Source: Acholoe squamosa
Lineage: Eukaryota; Annelida; Polychaeta; Phyllodocida; Polynoidae
Assembly (NCBI GenBank): GCA_949317995.1
Contig: OX439045.1
Location: 5,203,674 to 5,267,673 of the forward strand
DNA: 64,000 nt
Reading direction: 5' to 3'
The translations under genes were made by a program, and so were the position numbers. Positions 10,511 to 20,990 of the stretch are shown one piece after another. Numbering within the stretch: the stretch's first letter is position 1; every line of letters starts with the position of its first letter. A model generated the notes under the pieces. That model made no database searches, had not been told where the DNA came from, and saw nothing but the letters and a program-made list of their open reading frames with translations.

Positions 10511-10954
10511 CTTTATTTTAAGATTTGTACAATGAAAGTATGAGAAAGTGAGTGATTGAATCATGAATCTATATTTGCTAAGTAAAAAAGAGAAGTTCAC
10601 CTTAAGAAGTTCACACTGGTATTAGAACAAGTAAATGATTTAATGACAATGCCGTAGGATGATCTTCCCCATTTGTGGCATTTTATTGTGTCTTGGACCT
10701 CATAGCATTACCTTGACATGTTCAGAAATTACTTTTCCTTGCACTGTTATTCAGTGAGTTAATCATGATCCTCTGCATAGACCCATCGACAATAAGCCAA
10801 GGTAAGAGTTATATGCTCTAAAAATGACAGACCACCTACCCTATTATTGTTACATCCCAAAAAGTAGTGCACTGAGACTGACTTAATTTTGACATTTCCA
10901 TTTACCCTACACAACTCATGTAAATGCCTTTCTACCCTCCCCCTTGAACTCTAT
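10511..10954 (-). other. probable intron or upstream region of the membrane protein gene
   Basis: AT-rich sequence upstream of the acceptor with no repeat I recognise. If the cluster at 11640-11770 is the promoter, this stretch lies within the first intron. Confidence 0.4.
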
Positions 10955-11100
10955 AAGGGCCAAATGATGCATTAATGCATCATGACTTTCATAATGCATG
11001 AATGCAAAACAGACCTGCCAGGTAATCACCATGGCAACCCAGTGGGATTGATACACCCCCGAAGGATTGATACAATGCATCAATATGGCGCATCAATATG
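10955..11100 (-). mobile_element. TTAA-MITE fragment
   Basis: ATAAGGGCCAAATGATGCATTAATGCATCATG at the left end, a broken arm B (GACCTGCCAGGTAATCACC) and GGGATTGATACACCC are family words. GGCGCATCAATATGGCGCAT follows as a short local duplication. Confidence 0.6.
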
Positions 11101-11639
11101 GCGCATGCAATTAACACGCTTGTGTCAGTTTTGGTCAATCATGTCAATAATGATAATTTGATTGAATTTAAGTACTTTATTATTTGATGTTTCACGTGCC
11201 ACAGTTACAGTTATTCGTTTTAATGCAACAAGTAATACAGAAATAAATCGGTCCTCAGAAACATATGCTCTTTTGTGAGATTAAAGAGACCTGCTTGATA
11301 GCTCGACAGCGAGCTACCTGATTTTGAGGGGACATGCATGTGGTCTTAAAAGGTTTCATGGGGTAATCTTTCATACCAGGTCCCCCTATTCACATCTATG
11401 ACAGAAGGGAAAATGATGGAGCGCTGTATACCACATGTAGTATTGTCCTACACACAACAGACCCCTTTCAGCATAACGTAGGGTCCTGATTATATGTGCT
11501 CCACCCTTATAGCCTTTACAGGGTTGCATAGTGTTATAGTGCATAGTGCCTATTTGTTGGCATGATGCATGAATGTAGTCCTTGTGATTATGTCAAGGTG
11601 AATATCGATGCTCCATAGAGAAAGCACTGAGATTGTGTA

Positions 11640-11770
11640 TCGCACCCTGCCATGAAATAACCTGCGCCAATTCTTCATGATGACGTCATAGACCCACAGC
11701 GCATGCGCAACCTTCGTAAAATGTAAACATCCAAGATGGCGTTGCATGGGATTTTGCGGTGACAACGGGA
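11640..11770. promoter_or_regulatory. candidate promoter: CRE, NRF1 and YY1 sites
   Basis: Within 62 bases lie a perfect palindromic CRE TGACGTCA (11681-11688), a perfect NRF1 palindrome GCGCATGCGCA (11699-11709) and a YY1-type CCAAGATGGCG (11731-11741). This trio in this order is characteristic of animal housekeeping core promoters. The YY1 motif points rightward, away from the minus-strand gene, so the promoter may be bidirectional or serve an unseen plus-strand transcript. There is no TATA box. The region is more GC-rich than its surroundings. Confidence 0.55.
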
Positions 11771-11854
11771 GAAAATGAGTTGGTTTTGTATGCTATTGAT
11801 GAAATATTGCTTGATTATTGATTGAAACACCTTGACATAAATGTAAAGATGAAC

Positions 11855-11985
11855 TCTGACCAGTCTTTAGCTCCTGTTTCTTCACTCGCTGGTTTGATGC
11901 CGATCCGCGCTCGTGCTATCGGCCTGGTGCGGATCAGCCCCAAACCAGGTCGTAAAGAAACGGTTGCCAAAGACTGATTATTGTT
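11855..11985. mobile_element. short TIR element, GC-rich
   Basis: AGTCTTTAGCTCCTGTTTCTT and CTGGTTTGATGCCGATCCGC at the left match the complement of GCGGATCAGCCCCAAACCAG and AAGAAACGGTTGCCAAAGACT at the right. It is about 130 bp, next to the candidate promoter. I see no second copy in the window. Confidence 0.55.
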
Positions 11986-12009
11986 CACCTTTACCATTGT
12001 ACCTCGCCA

Positions 12010-12130
12010 AGACTGCATCATCCTGACCCTAAAGGGTTGAAGAAATGTTAGCATGATGCATGAGGCATTGATGCAGGTTATTCACTATTGCTGCATTTAT
12101 GCATCATAGGAACATGGCAACAAAGGAGCA
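12010..12130. mobile_element. TTAA-MITE fragments
   Basis: CCCTAAAGGGTTGAAG, GCATGATGCATGAGGCATTG and TGCATTTATGCATCAT are decayed family words. An earlier scrap lies at about 11515-11590. No full copy can be drawn. Confidence 0.4.
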
Positions 12131-12699
12131 TGAAATTAGAGGTATCATGCTGCACTTCAATGTTTAAAAGGATCTTCCTTCATAATGACTTTTAATGGGG
12201 CCATCATCGACCACAAGAGTGTGCCCTAACTCGCCACAATTGGACTGTGTCAGGACTTTAGTCTGACTGACACGATCCATCATAAGATACATTTTTTGTG
12301 GGTTTTTTTTCCTCCCTCTATTTTGTGTTCAATTTTCACTTTCTTTTTTCTCCTCAGGTATTCAAGTTTTAGCATATAGTTGATTGTTTTAACCAAAATC
12401 TATGTTTCTATCATTCTATAGGGAAATGTTATTCAAGCGGTTAACCTATTAGATAAATAGATCAATTATGCACCAATAGCAGGCTAATAGGATAGGCCTA
12501 ATATCAGAGTGTTACTCCTCAAGTTCTATAAATGTACCAATAAGATGTTGCTTGAGCATGATCAGTGCATCATGCGATTTACAAAGTCATTCATTGTTGT
12601 CAAACTTTTGCTACCTTCATGTAAATTGAGCCGACAAAAGAGATTTCCCTTTGATGCCTCACATGTCTGCCAGGGACTATAATAAGGACAGACCATGCA
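12131..12699. other. unassigned DNA
   Basis: AT-rich with a polypyrimidine run near 12300-12355. I see no gene or repeat. Confidence 0.4.
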
Positions 12700-12905
12700 T
12701 GCCAACTTGAGTCATTCTTCATGAAGAGGTTGTGAAGAAAAGGGTAGAAAAGTGTCAGTCACTGTATAGTTCCATGTCTGCTTTGAGCCCATAGGGTTTG
12801 CACTGTGTCAGCAATGTTCCATGTCTGCTTTGAGCCTACTGTCAAGCAGTGGGCACCAATATGGTGACTGTAAGAGTGACAGACCCTATACTATATATAG
12901 CTTCA
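12700..12905 (+). repeat. dispersed repeat, inverted copy at 36955-37160
   Basis: TTGAGTCATTCTTCATG, GTAGAAAAGTGTCAGTCACTG, two copies of TTCCATGTCTGCTTTGAGCC and CTACTGTCAAGCAGTG all occur in reverse complement and the same order at 36955-37160. The class is unknown. The 43-bp internal duplication is present in both copies, so it predates dispersal. Confidence 0.75.
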
Positions 12906-13072
12906 TTCTCCTACCCGATTTCTAGATCCACTTCTGGCCCTTGGGACAGACAGTATGGCACATTCTTTTAGCTGTGAGTATTGTCATGGGGAATAAAGAA
13001 GCACGAGTTACATTATCATGTGTTGTAGGAGGAGGAGGAGTCTACATGCCAACACCTGCATTCCTATATTAT

Positions 13073-13130
13073 TAACCCTTTAAGGTCTGCATGATAATTT
13101 CTCCACAAAGTAGAAAAATTGCCATAGAAA
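13073..13130 (+). mobile_element. solo TTAA-MITE left end
   Basis: TTAACCCTTTAAGGTCTGCATGAT is a good left terminus with the TTAA flank. The rest of the copy may be the fragment at 13775-13985, with two other elements between. Confidence 0.45.
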
Positions 13131-13139
13131 TTTACAACT

Positions 13140-13434
13140 ACCGTAATCTCCCGTGTATGAGGCGCAGCCGGCATATAATGCGCACCTAGAGTTTTGGAAA
13201 ATTCTCAAAAAAATGAAAAATTCATAACTTTGGTTCTACTGAATGAATTTTCCAATTTCAAAAACCTATGTGTAGCTTGGGCCACCCCAGACCCTCCTGG
13301 GCCACCTTATGTCCTATTATGACCAAGGGGGCATGTAAGATATCAAAAGAATGGTCTTAGTGTCCCCCTTGTGGATCCAATGAGAACTAAAACCCCCGTA
13401 TAAGACGCGCCTTATACGCGGGAGATTATGGTAA
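13140..13434 (+). mobile_element. CGTATAAG element, subfamily 1
   Basis: The ends TACCGTAATCTCCCGTG and CGCGGGAGATTATGGTA are inverted copies. The interior (TTTTCCAATTTCAAAA, GGGCCACCTTATGTCC, GTGTCCCCCTTGTGGATCC) matches the reverse complement of 29068-29358. About 295 bp, with no open frame. Confidence 0.8.
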
Positions 13435-13449
13435 ATCCTTGTCCCAAAG

Positions 13450-13660
13450 ATCCCAGAGATCCATCTTTGTTTTTTACAGTGATTGCTGCTATAACTGTGC
13501 TGCCACCTGGGGGTTCTTGTAATAGTTACACTGGTTCACTGCTACAGGATTATTGTGGTTCACTGTTCAGTTTTACAAGGATCCCTGGTAGATTCAACAG
13601 TTATATTTGCAGTGCATGTCCCATGTTGAATTTTAAAAATGGTCAGGTCCATTTCCCTTT
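13450..13660 (-). mobile_element. ACACTGT element, diverged copy
   Basis: TACAGTGATTGCTGC, GCTGCCACCTGGGGGTTCTTG, GGTTCACTGTTCAGTTTTAC and GGATCCCTGG appear in the same order as at 36540-36670. The outer left end is lost. Confidence 0.6.
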
Positions 13661-13774
13661 TTAAGAAAAGTTCATGTTCCATTGTCTTTTTGAGGGAATT
13701 GCCCTTGTCTCATGTCACTAAGGCAACAAAAACCGCAAGTTTAGATGATAGTTTTTAGTCAAAATCCCTGTTTG

Positions 13775-13985
13775 TCATGAGTTAGCACCAATGCAGTGCT
13801 GGGGAGACTGCTAAGCAGCACTGCTTTGGTGCTCCATGCAGACCCTTCAGGAATATATCAAAGCCATAGGTTTGGCAGGATGTTTAAATTTTGCCCTGCA
13901 GAGTTACTTACCAGGGCTGTATTCTTGAAACTTGACAGCCAATGAGCGTGAAGCATTACTGCACGCTTTGCCTTTAAAGGGTTAC
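13775..13985 (+). mobile_element. TTAA-MITE copy, right part
   Basis: The arm-A hairpin (GCAGTGCTGGGGAG with CTAAGCAGCACTGC), GACCCTTCAGGAATATATC, arm B (CCCTGCAGAGTTACTTACCAGGGC) and GCCTTTAAAGGGTTA are all present. The left terminus is missing here. Confidence 0.7.
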
Positions 13986-14870
13986 AGACAAGAATAAAAG
14001 GTCATAAAAAGTCACCAGAGGCCATTCCCTTTGTACAGGTCTTTGTTCAATGTACATTGTGTTTTCTAAACCAAAGTCATGGGAGACGCTTTCAGCTGGG
14101 GCTACAGGGCATGGCTTTTTAATCATATATCCGTTTGTGATTTTAGGTGTTTACGTTTAAGGAATGAAGGTAAATTATTTATTTCTGTGCTTCTATATAT
14201 GTAAAAAGAAAATCTGCTAAAGTACCAAATGGCCTTGTGTTTATGCAGGGGTATTTAAAAGGAATAGACACAATCCAGCTGATTCAAAATTGACCAACAA
14301 TTTCTCTTAGTAACCTTTAGGGTTCTAAGTTTGATGCTTAGGTAGCATAAAGAAGGCATAAATACCATAGGTCACGGTGTCCGTTTCCACTGGAAGGTAT
14401 TGAAGTATGGTGGTCTTAACTATGGCCACCTATAAGAATTTGTTTTTTTCCCACATTTGATTCAATAGAAAAAAATCTTCTAACAATTTTTTAACCAAAC
14501 CTCATGTACTTATAGCTAAGATCATTAGAATCGTTTTGGAACCAAAAAGTAGGGGTCACAAGCAAAATGAAATTTTCCTGAATAAACTAAAATATTTCTA
14601 ATTCCTTTAGCATAGGAGTCTATGGGTAAAGGAAATATGAAATCCAGCGATAAGAATGAGTAGAATGCCAATGTATCACACCTAAAGGGTTGATAAAGAA
14701 GGGTTGTGTCATACAAATTAGGAATATGAGCAAATATTGTCAAATTTGGCAGTTTCAATTTTTGCCACCAGGTGCCGTTTGAGTAGATCGTGTCTACTCC
14801 CTTTAACACTGTAGAACAGCACTAACTACCAATGTCCAATGTTAAAGGGTGCAGTTTTTACACTCTGCTT
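13986..14870. other. unassigned DNA
   Basis: No supported gene. A 94-codon minus-strand frame at 14525-14809 lacks any known domain and splice context. Confidence 0.4.
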
Positions 14871-14874
14871 AACA

Positions 14875-15005
14875 GTACAATCTGAACGTGTACGGCTACT
14901 TGTACATGGGGGGTATTCCTATCTAGCAGTATATAACCTGTAGACTATGCGTTTTGGACGTGTAGAAGGTGCTCTACACGTACATGTAGGGGGAATAGAC
15001 ATATA
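14875..15005 (+). repeat. dispersed repeat, copy at 32090-32225
   Basis: Shared layout with 32090-32225: CAGTATATAACCTGTAG, GACGTGTAGAAGGTGCTCTAC and GTACATGTAGGG against CAGTATACAACTTGTAG, TTGTAGACGGCTATCTAC and GTACTTGTAGGG. It contains inverted CTACACGT/ACGTGTAG words. Confidence 0.5.
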
Positions 15006-15298
15006 AAGAAAATAATGTATGAAAATTCATGATGGGCCTGGCTTGGTGGTAATTAGGTATGTGGGTATCTATTGTAGACATTGATTGCTCATTGGTGAAT
15101 TATATCTCTGTCTAATTATCTGTTGTTTAAAGCCCATGCCCTGCCCACCTGACACCAGCCACTGCAGGTGTTGGTAGCCTCATAGAGGATAAGTATATCT
15201 TAACCACATTACCTGTACCTGTACTGCAACCTGTAGTTCTAGGCCCTGCCGTTCCCGTACAGGTACACGTGCCTGAATCTTAACCTCTCTATTGTCTA
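15006..15298. other. unassigned DNA
   Basis: Short CTGTACCTGTACTG-type runs near 15205-15275, otherwise featureless. Confidence 0.35.

Positions 15299-15334
<36 letters not shown>
15299..15334. repeat. (TA)n microsatellite
   Basis: About 17 TA units, directly left of a CGTATAAG element. Confidence 0.95.
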
Positions 15335-15335
15335 A

Positions 15336-15571
15336 CCGTAATCTCTCGCGTATAAGTCGCATCCTCTACGCCAAACAAAATGCTGGTGCGTCTTATAGCA
15401 TACTCTCAAGTTGGGGGTGCGTCTTATACGGGGGGTAATTTTACTATAGAACAGTACTGTATTTACAAAATTGGTACCTAAGAGGTGCGTCTTATACGCG
15501 AAAATGCATGTGCTGAGTTTGGGGTGCGTCTTATACGCGCAGCGCGTCTTCTACGCGGGAGATTACGGTAG
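15336..15571 (+). mobile_element. CGTATAAG element, subfamily 2
   Basis: The ends TACCGTAATCTCTCGCG and CGCGGGAGATTACGGTA are inverted copies. The interior GTGCTGAGTTTGGGGTGCG and GGTAATTTTACTATAGAACAG matches the reverse complement of 55364-55596. GCGTCTTATACGCG words recur inside. Confidence 0.85.
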
Positions 15572-15784
15572 TATATATACATGTAGTAAGGGATGCACCC
15601 TGATATAAGGACTATATCATGAGGCACATCTTAGGTTAGGGTGATGTAGGACTATAACCCACACCTTAGCCATAAAGAATGACATAAAGTGAATTTCCCA
15701 TATAAAGGCGAGGCTGACAAAGGCAACCCTCATACACATATCCAGCAGGGGAGAGGCCACAAGCTCCATGCTGGTACACCGAAA

Positions 15785-15990
15785 ATCAATCCTTACTCAT
15801 GTGAGGCTGGATCAAGACTCAGGCAATGTGGCCAAAATGAGCATGATTTGAGACTCATTCTGATCCTGGGGTGGTACTCTAGCAGGTCCTGAGGCTGATC
15901 TTGGGGTTATACTGTGGGCTGTCAGATTATCATCCCAGGATCAGGATAAGAGTCAGTTAACCACCACAAATGAGTAAAAGTAGATCTGGT
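15785..15990. mobile_element. AGACTC foldback element, decayed
   Basis: CTTACTCATGTGAGGCTGG, AGACTCAGGCAATGTGGCC and TGATCCTGGGGTGG at the left. CATCCCAGGATCAGGAT and GGAGTAAGG at the right. The right arm has diverged more than the left. Confidence 0.7.
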
Positions 15991-16296
15991 AGGAGTAAGG
16001 GAGTTTGTTTCTTTTAAGAGCAATATTTATGAATGTTTGTAACCAACGGCTTTTCAGCTGATATTACACTCGGTAACCATAAGCGCCCCACATTTTGGAC
16101 GGGATCGGAGATGCACATATGGCTGTGTCTTATCCTTTTAGCAAAACACCCATATCATGTAACTCGACATTAGAAATATAATATTTCATGGACGTTATGG
16201 ACAGTCCTGAACATTAAAGTCATTACTGATATCAAATGATAAGCCTGTACATGCTGATAATGCTGAAATGTCTATTACGTTTTTGGTCAGCAAGAT

Positions 16297-16512
16297 ACAC
16301 TATAAAGAAATAATTGTTGGTCTATCAGGGATCCTTGTAAAACTACATAGTGAACCACCTAATTATACAACAGGAAGCCACTGTAGTTTTTACTAGAAGC
16401 TCCAGGTGGCAGTGCAGTAATACAAGGAATCTCTGTGAAAATAATGACGAATCTCTGGCAACTTCGGGACGAGCAATCCTTTGTTATTTTGATGACATTT
16501 TTTTACAGTATA
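16297..16512 (+). mobile_element. ACACTGT element
   Basis: ATACACTATAAAGAAATAAT at the left and TGACATTTTTTTACAGTAT at the right form imperfect terminal inverted repeats. The interior GGGATCCTTGTAAAACT, CTCCAGGTGGCAGTGCAG and AATCTCTGTGAAAATAA is shared with 26690, 36466 and 56629. CACTGTAAAAA ends are CACTA-like. Confidence 0.7.
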
Positions 16513-16525
16513 AATATCGATAAAT

Positions 16526-16712
16526 AACCCTTCAAATGCTGTTGATGTAAGAGTGCATCATGCCCATTGGCCATCATGATGCACCAATGAAGTGCTGGTA
16601 TCATGCAGTTCCTCCGGGAGATGCAGAATGTAACTCGCAAGGGCTGCATTCATGCATCATGACGACCAATGGGCATGATACATGAATGCACAAGCGGCTA
16701 TAGGAGGGTTAA
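16526..16712 (+). mobile_element. TTAA-MITE copy, short
   Basis: It begins AACCCTTCAAATGCTGTTGATG and ends GCACAAGCGGCTATAGGAGGGTTA. Arm A is cut down to a half site (GAAGTGCTGG) and arm B to AACTCGCAAGGGCTGC, so internal deletion has removed one half of each hairpin. Confidence 0.75.
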
Positions 16713-16834
16713 AAACAATTACTTTGTGTCAATGTGTTGTCTAAAAGGTTTAACTTATGAAGGATATTAGAGCAGGTTATATTTCTAGGATGTTTGTCCT
16801 GCGTAAAACAAACTAAGAAAGCGAAATCTTTAAT

Positions 16835-17100
16835 CAACAGTGGAGGTTGATGGCTGTCCACATGGATGTACAAGAAATATGAACCCCCCTCTCAAGGGTA
16901 AGTATTGGTTTTTGCCCCCCGAAATTCACGCTCAAACGCAACCTTTTGACCATAGTAGAGCGGGAGCTTTTTCGCAAAATTTTCAAACCACCTCCTCAGA
17001 GGGGCTGAAAAATGTTGACCTCCCCTCATCAAGGAGTTGTAAAAATGTTGACCCCCCTTAAACCACCTATCCCCCCCATTTTTACAAAATGATCACTCAC
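16835..17100 (+). mobile_element. TWA-1 element, decayed
   Basis: The right end TTTTTACAAAATGATCACTCAC then TTA matches the family. The interior has the same G- and C-rich strings separated by AAAAATGTTGACC words. The left end is not recognisable. Confidence 0.55.
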
Positions 17101-17340
17101 TTAAGTAATTCGGAATCGCAAAAAGAGATAGACTGTATTGCAATGTGTCCACAACGAGTTGATGAAGAAAGATAAAATGGTAAATTGTATTCTTGGGGAG
17201 TCAGACGTTGTGGCCCATGAATAGAAAATACATTAAATATACATGTATTGTAATGGTGGCTAATACAAATTGAGAATGACATCCCAGTGACTTTGATTAA
17301 GAAGTGCCTATTCTGAGCTGTAAAATGTAGCATGATTTCT
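17101..17340. other. unassigned DNA
   Basis: No recognisable repeat; the minus-strand 78-codon frame has no known domain. Confidence 0.35.
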
Positions 17341-17344
17341 AAAG

Positions 17345-17600
17345 CATTGGTTCCACCGCCGTCGGTAAGGCGAATTTTTGTTAATCCGCTGATTATAGAG
17401 CTGGAACCACTGCCTCGGTCGGGTCAACTTTCTGTTTATCCGACGATATTTTTCCATACACTTCCTATATAAAAATCGGTCGGATGAGCAAAAATGGACC
17501 CAACTGACGCTGTGGAACTAGCCGTTATTCAGCGGACGCTGGATAATATTATTGCATATATAGGTATTGAAAAAAAAAATCAGTTGGACTAGTGGAACCA
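17345..17600. mobile_element. two overlapping GTTCCAC elements
   Basis: AGCTGGAACCACTGCCTCGG (17400) and GACGCTGTGGAACTAGC (17526) bound one about 128-bp unit. Its inner ends read GTTTATCCGACGA and TCGGTCGGATGAG. Outer words TAAAGCATTGGTTCCACC (17340) and GTGGAACCAGTGCTTA (17605) suggest a unit nested in another of the same kind. A similar arrangement is at 58883-59150. Confidence 0.65.
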
Positions 17601-17625
17601 GTGCTTAGAGGTGTATGTCCCTTTT

Positions 17626-17768
17626 TCAGGAGGGCTGCTGATGCAGGATTGCATCAGGTCAACTGAATGGGAGTGTATCAGACCTCATAGGTTTGTCTTG
17701 ATACTTGTCTGAGTGTCCCCCAGTCTAGTCACACACCTGGCCTACATTAATGCATCATGACATTCAAG
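17626..17768. mobile_element. TTAA-MITE copy, degenerate
   Basis: GGGCTGCTGATGCAGGATTGCATC at the left, GGGAGTGTATCAGACC in the middle and a weak CATTAATGCATCATGAC at the right. Confidence 0.5.
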
Positions 17769-17803
17769 TATATACACATGTAACAAGATGCATCAATGCA
17801 TCA

Positions 17804-18362
17804 TTTTACCCTTTTATGTCTACTGATGCAGGAGTGCATCATGCCTATTGGGCATTATGATGCACCGATGAAGTGCTGGCAAGCACTTCATCGGAGCATC
17901 ATGACAACCCTCTAGGGGTGTATCAACTCTGTAGGGTCGGCATGATGCTGAAATGCAGCCCTTGCGAGTTACTCACCAGGGCTTCATTCACGCATCATGG
18001 ACCAATGGACATGGTACATTAGGGAGTGGTCATTTATTATAAACAGGGTGGGGTGGTGGGTTTGAGGGGGGGCGTAAAAAATTCTGACCCCTCTCGAGGG
18101 GGGGCTAACAAAATTTTGACCCCTCTTGAGGGGGGGCTAACAAAATTTACCCTCATTTTAGCAAAAAAATCCAGCGTGCTACTATAGATCAAAGAGGGGG
18201 CGTGAAAACTCTTCGTGCCTCCGGCGTGGGGGGGGCGCAAAAATTTTTTACTGCCGTCGAGGGGGGGCATAACAAATTTTCCCCACCACCCACCACCCCC
18301 CTCTGTTGATAAATAATGACCACTCCCTTAATATACTACCGGGTTACCATGGTTAAAAGGTT
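17804..18362 (+). mobile_element. TTAA-MITE copy split by a TWA-1 insertion
   Basis: It has a left end TTTTACCCTTTTATGTCTACTG and a complete arm A with a very short loop (GAAGTGCTGGCAAGCACTTC). GACAACCCTCTAGGGGTGTATC, arm B and CCAATGGACATGGTACATTA follow, then TWA-1. After the insert come ATATACTACCGGGTTACC and GGTTAAAAGGTTAA. Confidence 0.75.
18022..18327 (+). mobile_element. TWA-1 element, nested, with TTA duplication
   Basis: GGGAGTGGTCATTTATTATA at the left pairs with GATAAATAATGACCACTCCC at the right. TTA flanks at 18019-18021 and 18328-18330. About 306 bp of G-rich then C-rich sequence with repeated GGGGGGGCTAACAAAATTT. No coding frame of its own. Confidence 0.85.
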
Positions 18363-18493
18363 AATAAGCAGTGGACCTGTGAATTAGAACAAACTACTGA
18401 CAGAATATTAAAAAAGAGTCCTTTTTGTGTGGCACAAATCTCACGGAGGGCCCAAAGTAGATGGTGCACCATAAATATAAAGTCACACCACAC

Positions 18494-18752
18494 TTAACTC
18501 TTTAAGGGCCGCTGATGCAGGAGTGCATCATGCCCATTGGCCGTCGTGATGCACCAATGAAGTGTTGGCGAGACTGCTTGCCAGCACTTCATTGGAACAT
18601 TAAGTCGACCCTCCATGAGTTCTTTCATCAATCCCGTAGGGTCGGCATGATGTATGAATGTAGCCCTGGTGAGTTAATCTCCAGGGCTGCAATTATGCAT
18701 CATGCCGACCAATGGGCATGATGCATTAATGCACAAGCGGCCCTTAAAGGGC
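18494..18752 (+). mobile_element. TTAA-MITE, near-complete
   Basis: A model copy. A TTAA flank then CTCTTTAAGGGCCGCTGATG; arm A (GAAGTGTTGGCGAG with CTTGCCAGCACTTC); GACCCTCCATGAG and CCGTAGGGTC; arm B (GTAGCCCTGGTGAG with TCTCCAGGGCTGC); CCAATGGGCATGATGCATTA; GCGGCCCTTAAAGGG. The right TTAA has decayed. Confidence 0.9.
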
Positions 18753-19570
18753 GAAAGCACTTTTATTTAAAAAATAATGCTAACTTTAATTAGTCTTTGA
18801 AAACTCTTATTTCGCAATGTGCCAACTTTAATTAACAGTCTATGAGGGCAAAGTCCTTCCAAAAAGGCAGAATCGAGGCGGAGTATTAATTAAAGTGGAG
18901 ATGACTTTCACAGAACCAAAGCAATAGGCTAGGACAACTTTGATTAAGAATTGATTGACTGAAATATGAATGGAGATTAAAAGTTCTGTCTATGAAATCA
19001 AAGTACTTTGAATCAGATATGTGTAAAACGTCCCAAAGTATTATACTCCTATAATGCCTTTGGTATACGAAGGTAGCAGATTTTCCAATGGGCGTGGCCA
19101 TTGCTGAAGCTAATTACCATTGGTTATCACTGATAACAGTTATCAGAGAGGTACCTCTGTCCCCCGACAGAACGCAGTAAATAGTTGGTATGAGATTTTA
19201 TAACATCCCCTTGAGGACGAAAATCAGCTCAAAACACCTTAGTAAAAGGAAGAGTTTATTCATTCCCTGTGACATATGATATCAATTCTATTATACCATA
19301 AGTAATAAAACCAGGGCCCGAAGAGCAAGAACAGGTCCGAGTCATTTTGGTTTTACCGCGATAAAAACTTGCTATCGCCAGGTGATGTCAATACTTTCTT
19401 TGCCCACACACCATGCAAAGAGAAATTTGATAGCTGTATTAGGCACAGACTATTAACTTTAACTGCAGTAAAAAGACACACCTTTATTTAACCACCTCTG
19501 AGAAATGAAATTTTAAATGGAATAGAAATAAAGAAATATAATGCCCTAATAACCACACAGAAAACCTGCC
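18753..19570. other. unassigned DNA
   Basis: No supported gene. A short dyad ATCACTGATAACAGTTATCAGAG lies near 19130. Confidence 0.4.
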
Positions 19571-19577
19571 GCAGCTT

Positions 19578-19635
19578 GGAAACTCGTCTATACAGACGAG
19601 TTAAGGCAGACGAGTTAAGGCAGACGAGTTAAGGG
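19578..19635. repeat. three CAGACGAGTTAAGG units with a hairpin
   Basis: AACTCGTCTATACAGACGAGTT is a hairpin, and CAGACGAGTTAAGG is then repeated directly at a 14-base period. Confidence 0.75.
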
Positions 19636-19879
19636 TGGTCAAAGCCCCATGACAAGCTAAAGTCATCACATGGACTACCAAAGCTGTCGTTTATTGAAAA
19701 CGCAAAGTTGTCATATTGACAACTTAGGTGGTCAGTATGACGTCCTAAATTCATCATTTCCACCACATAAGGCTGTAGATTTAGGTACTGTCAATCTAAG
19801 GACCTAAATTCGTCATGCTACTTTCATGCATCATGCCGACCAATGGGCATAATGCATTAATGGGGGTGTGGATGGGGGG

Positions 19880-20050
19880 TCCCCCATGTCACATGTCGAT
19901 TTTAAAAAATGGCCATGTCCCCATGTCAATTTTAAGAAGTGGTCATGTCACCATGTCGACCATAGAAATTGCTCATGTCAATTTTAAGAAGTTGTTCATG
20001 TCCCATTTTACTAAGCCTAAAATAGCCCATGTCGCCATTTCAATTTTAGT
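19880..20050. repeat. GACATG minisatellite, about five units
   Basis: Loose tandem units of about 33-38 bases built from CATGTCAATTTTAAGAAGTGGT and CATGTCGACCATAGAAATTG. Related strings occur at 13620-13710, 35320-35660, 43530-43570 and 61965-62405. Confidence 0.65.
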
Positions 20051-20057
20051 GGTCCAT

Positions 20058-20362
20058 AGACAAAGGTGCACGAGAATTGGTCAGCACTGAGGATTATCAC
20101 ACGAGGTGAAGCCGAGTGTGATAACCCTCAGTGCTGACCAATTCAAGTGCTCCTTTGTATTTATCTCAAGTTAATTTAGTCAGATATGTTCAAAATTCGA
20201 TTTATTTGGCATTAGAAATGATTTTATCATCAGTTATTTGACCGTTTTGGATGTTTTCCCAGGGAGTGTGATACGGGGAAGGGTTATCACACTGTGGGGT
20301 GTGATACAGAGTTTCTTGGTTAAGCCTATGGGGCTCTCGTATTCAACTTGAGATAAACACCC
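20058..20362 (+). mobile_element. hairpin repeat, also at 54118-54425
   Basis: It opens with a strong hairpin, GAATTGGTCAGCACTGAGG pairing with CCTCAGTGCTGACCAATTC. TTTATCTCAAGTTAATTTAG and AGATATGTTCAAAATTC follow, then GGTTATCACACTG...GTGTGATACAGAG and ACTTGAGATAAACA. TTTATCTCAAGT and ACTTGAGATAAA form an inner inverted pair. The copy at 54118 is colinear throughout. Confidence 0.75.
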
Positions 20363-20400
20363 ATATTAATCCATTAGCGGTCTTTAAAGGGTTAAGATGA

Positions 20401-20990
20401 TGCATGGATGAGTCCAACCAGACAGCACCCATGCATCATAACAACCAAACAGCAGCAAGAATGATAGCACTAGATCTATGTAAAGCTGACAGGGTTGAAT
20501 TGAATTGAATTTTTGTTAATTGGCGAAGTGATTCACAACATTGGGGCGTTTTTTTAATAACCTTCAGATTAATCAAATACATATAAACATAGTGCAAATT
20601 CACTGCAACATTGTCCATAATTGGAAAAGTTAATATACACCTGTAGCTCAGTAATGTTTCAGTCTCTGTTCTAGTCTATACTTTGATCAAGTTCTTGATG
20701 CTACTAATGAACTTGTCTATCTCTGGGTGTCACCCTCGAGTTCATTCCAAAAATGGAGCCCTCTCAGGCATGGGCGTCGATCATAAATGTCAGTCTTGGA
20801 CCTGGAGGCCTTCGTGGGTTAGGTAATTACTGAAATAAGCTAGTGTCGAGCGGCCTTTGTTGTCACCTGCCCCTCCCTGTTCCCATGGATACAGAGCACA
20901 CATGGAGACCTGATCATCAGTTCAGGTAGACATATGGCCAGGGGGGGGGCCACTCGTTAGGCTGACCATGGAGCATGTAAAGTAGGGATG
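20401..20990. other. unassigned DNA
   Basis: A scrap of TTAA-MITE at 20398-20450 (GATGCATGGATGAG). The rest has no supported gene. Confidence 0.4.

Larger units (their letters stand above)
19822..20400 (+). mobile_element. TTAA-MITE right part interrupted by other repeats
   Basis: CATGCATCATGCCGACCAAT then GGGCATAATGCATTAATG stops at 19861. The expected continuation CCATTAGCGGTCTTTAAAGGGTTAA appears at 20370. The minisatellite and the hairpin element below fill the gap. Confidence 0.45.
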
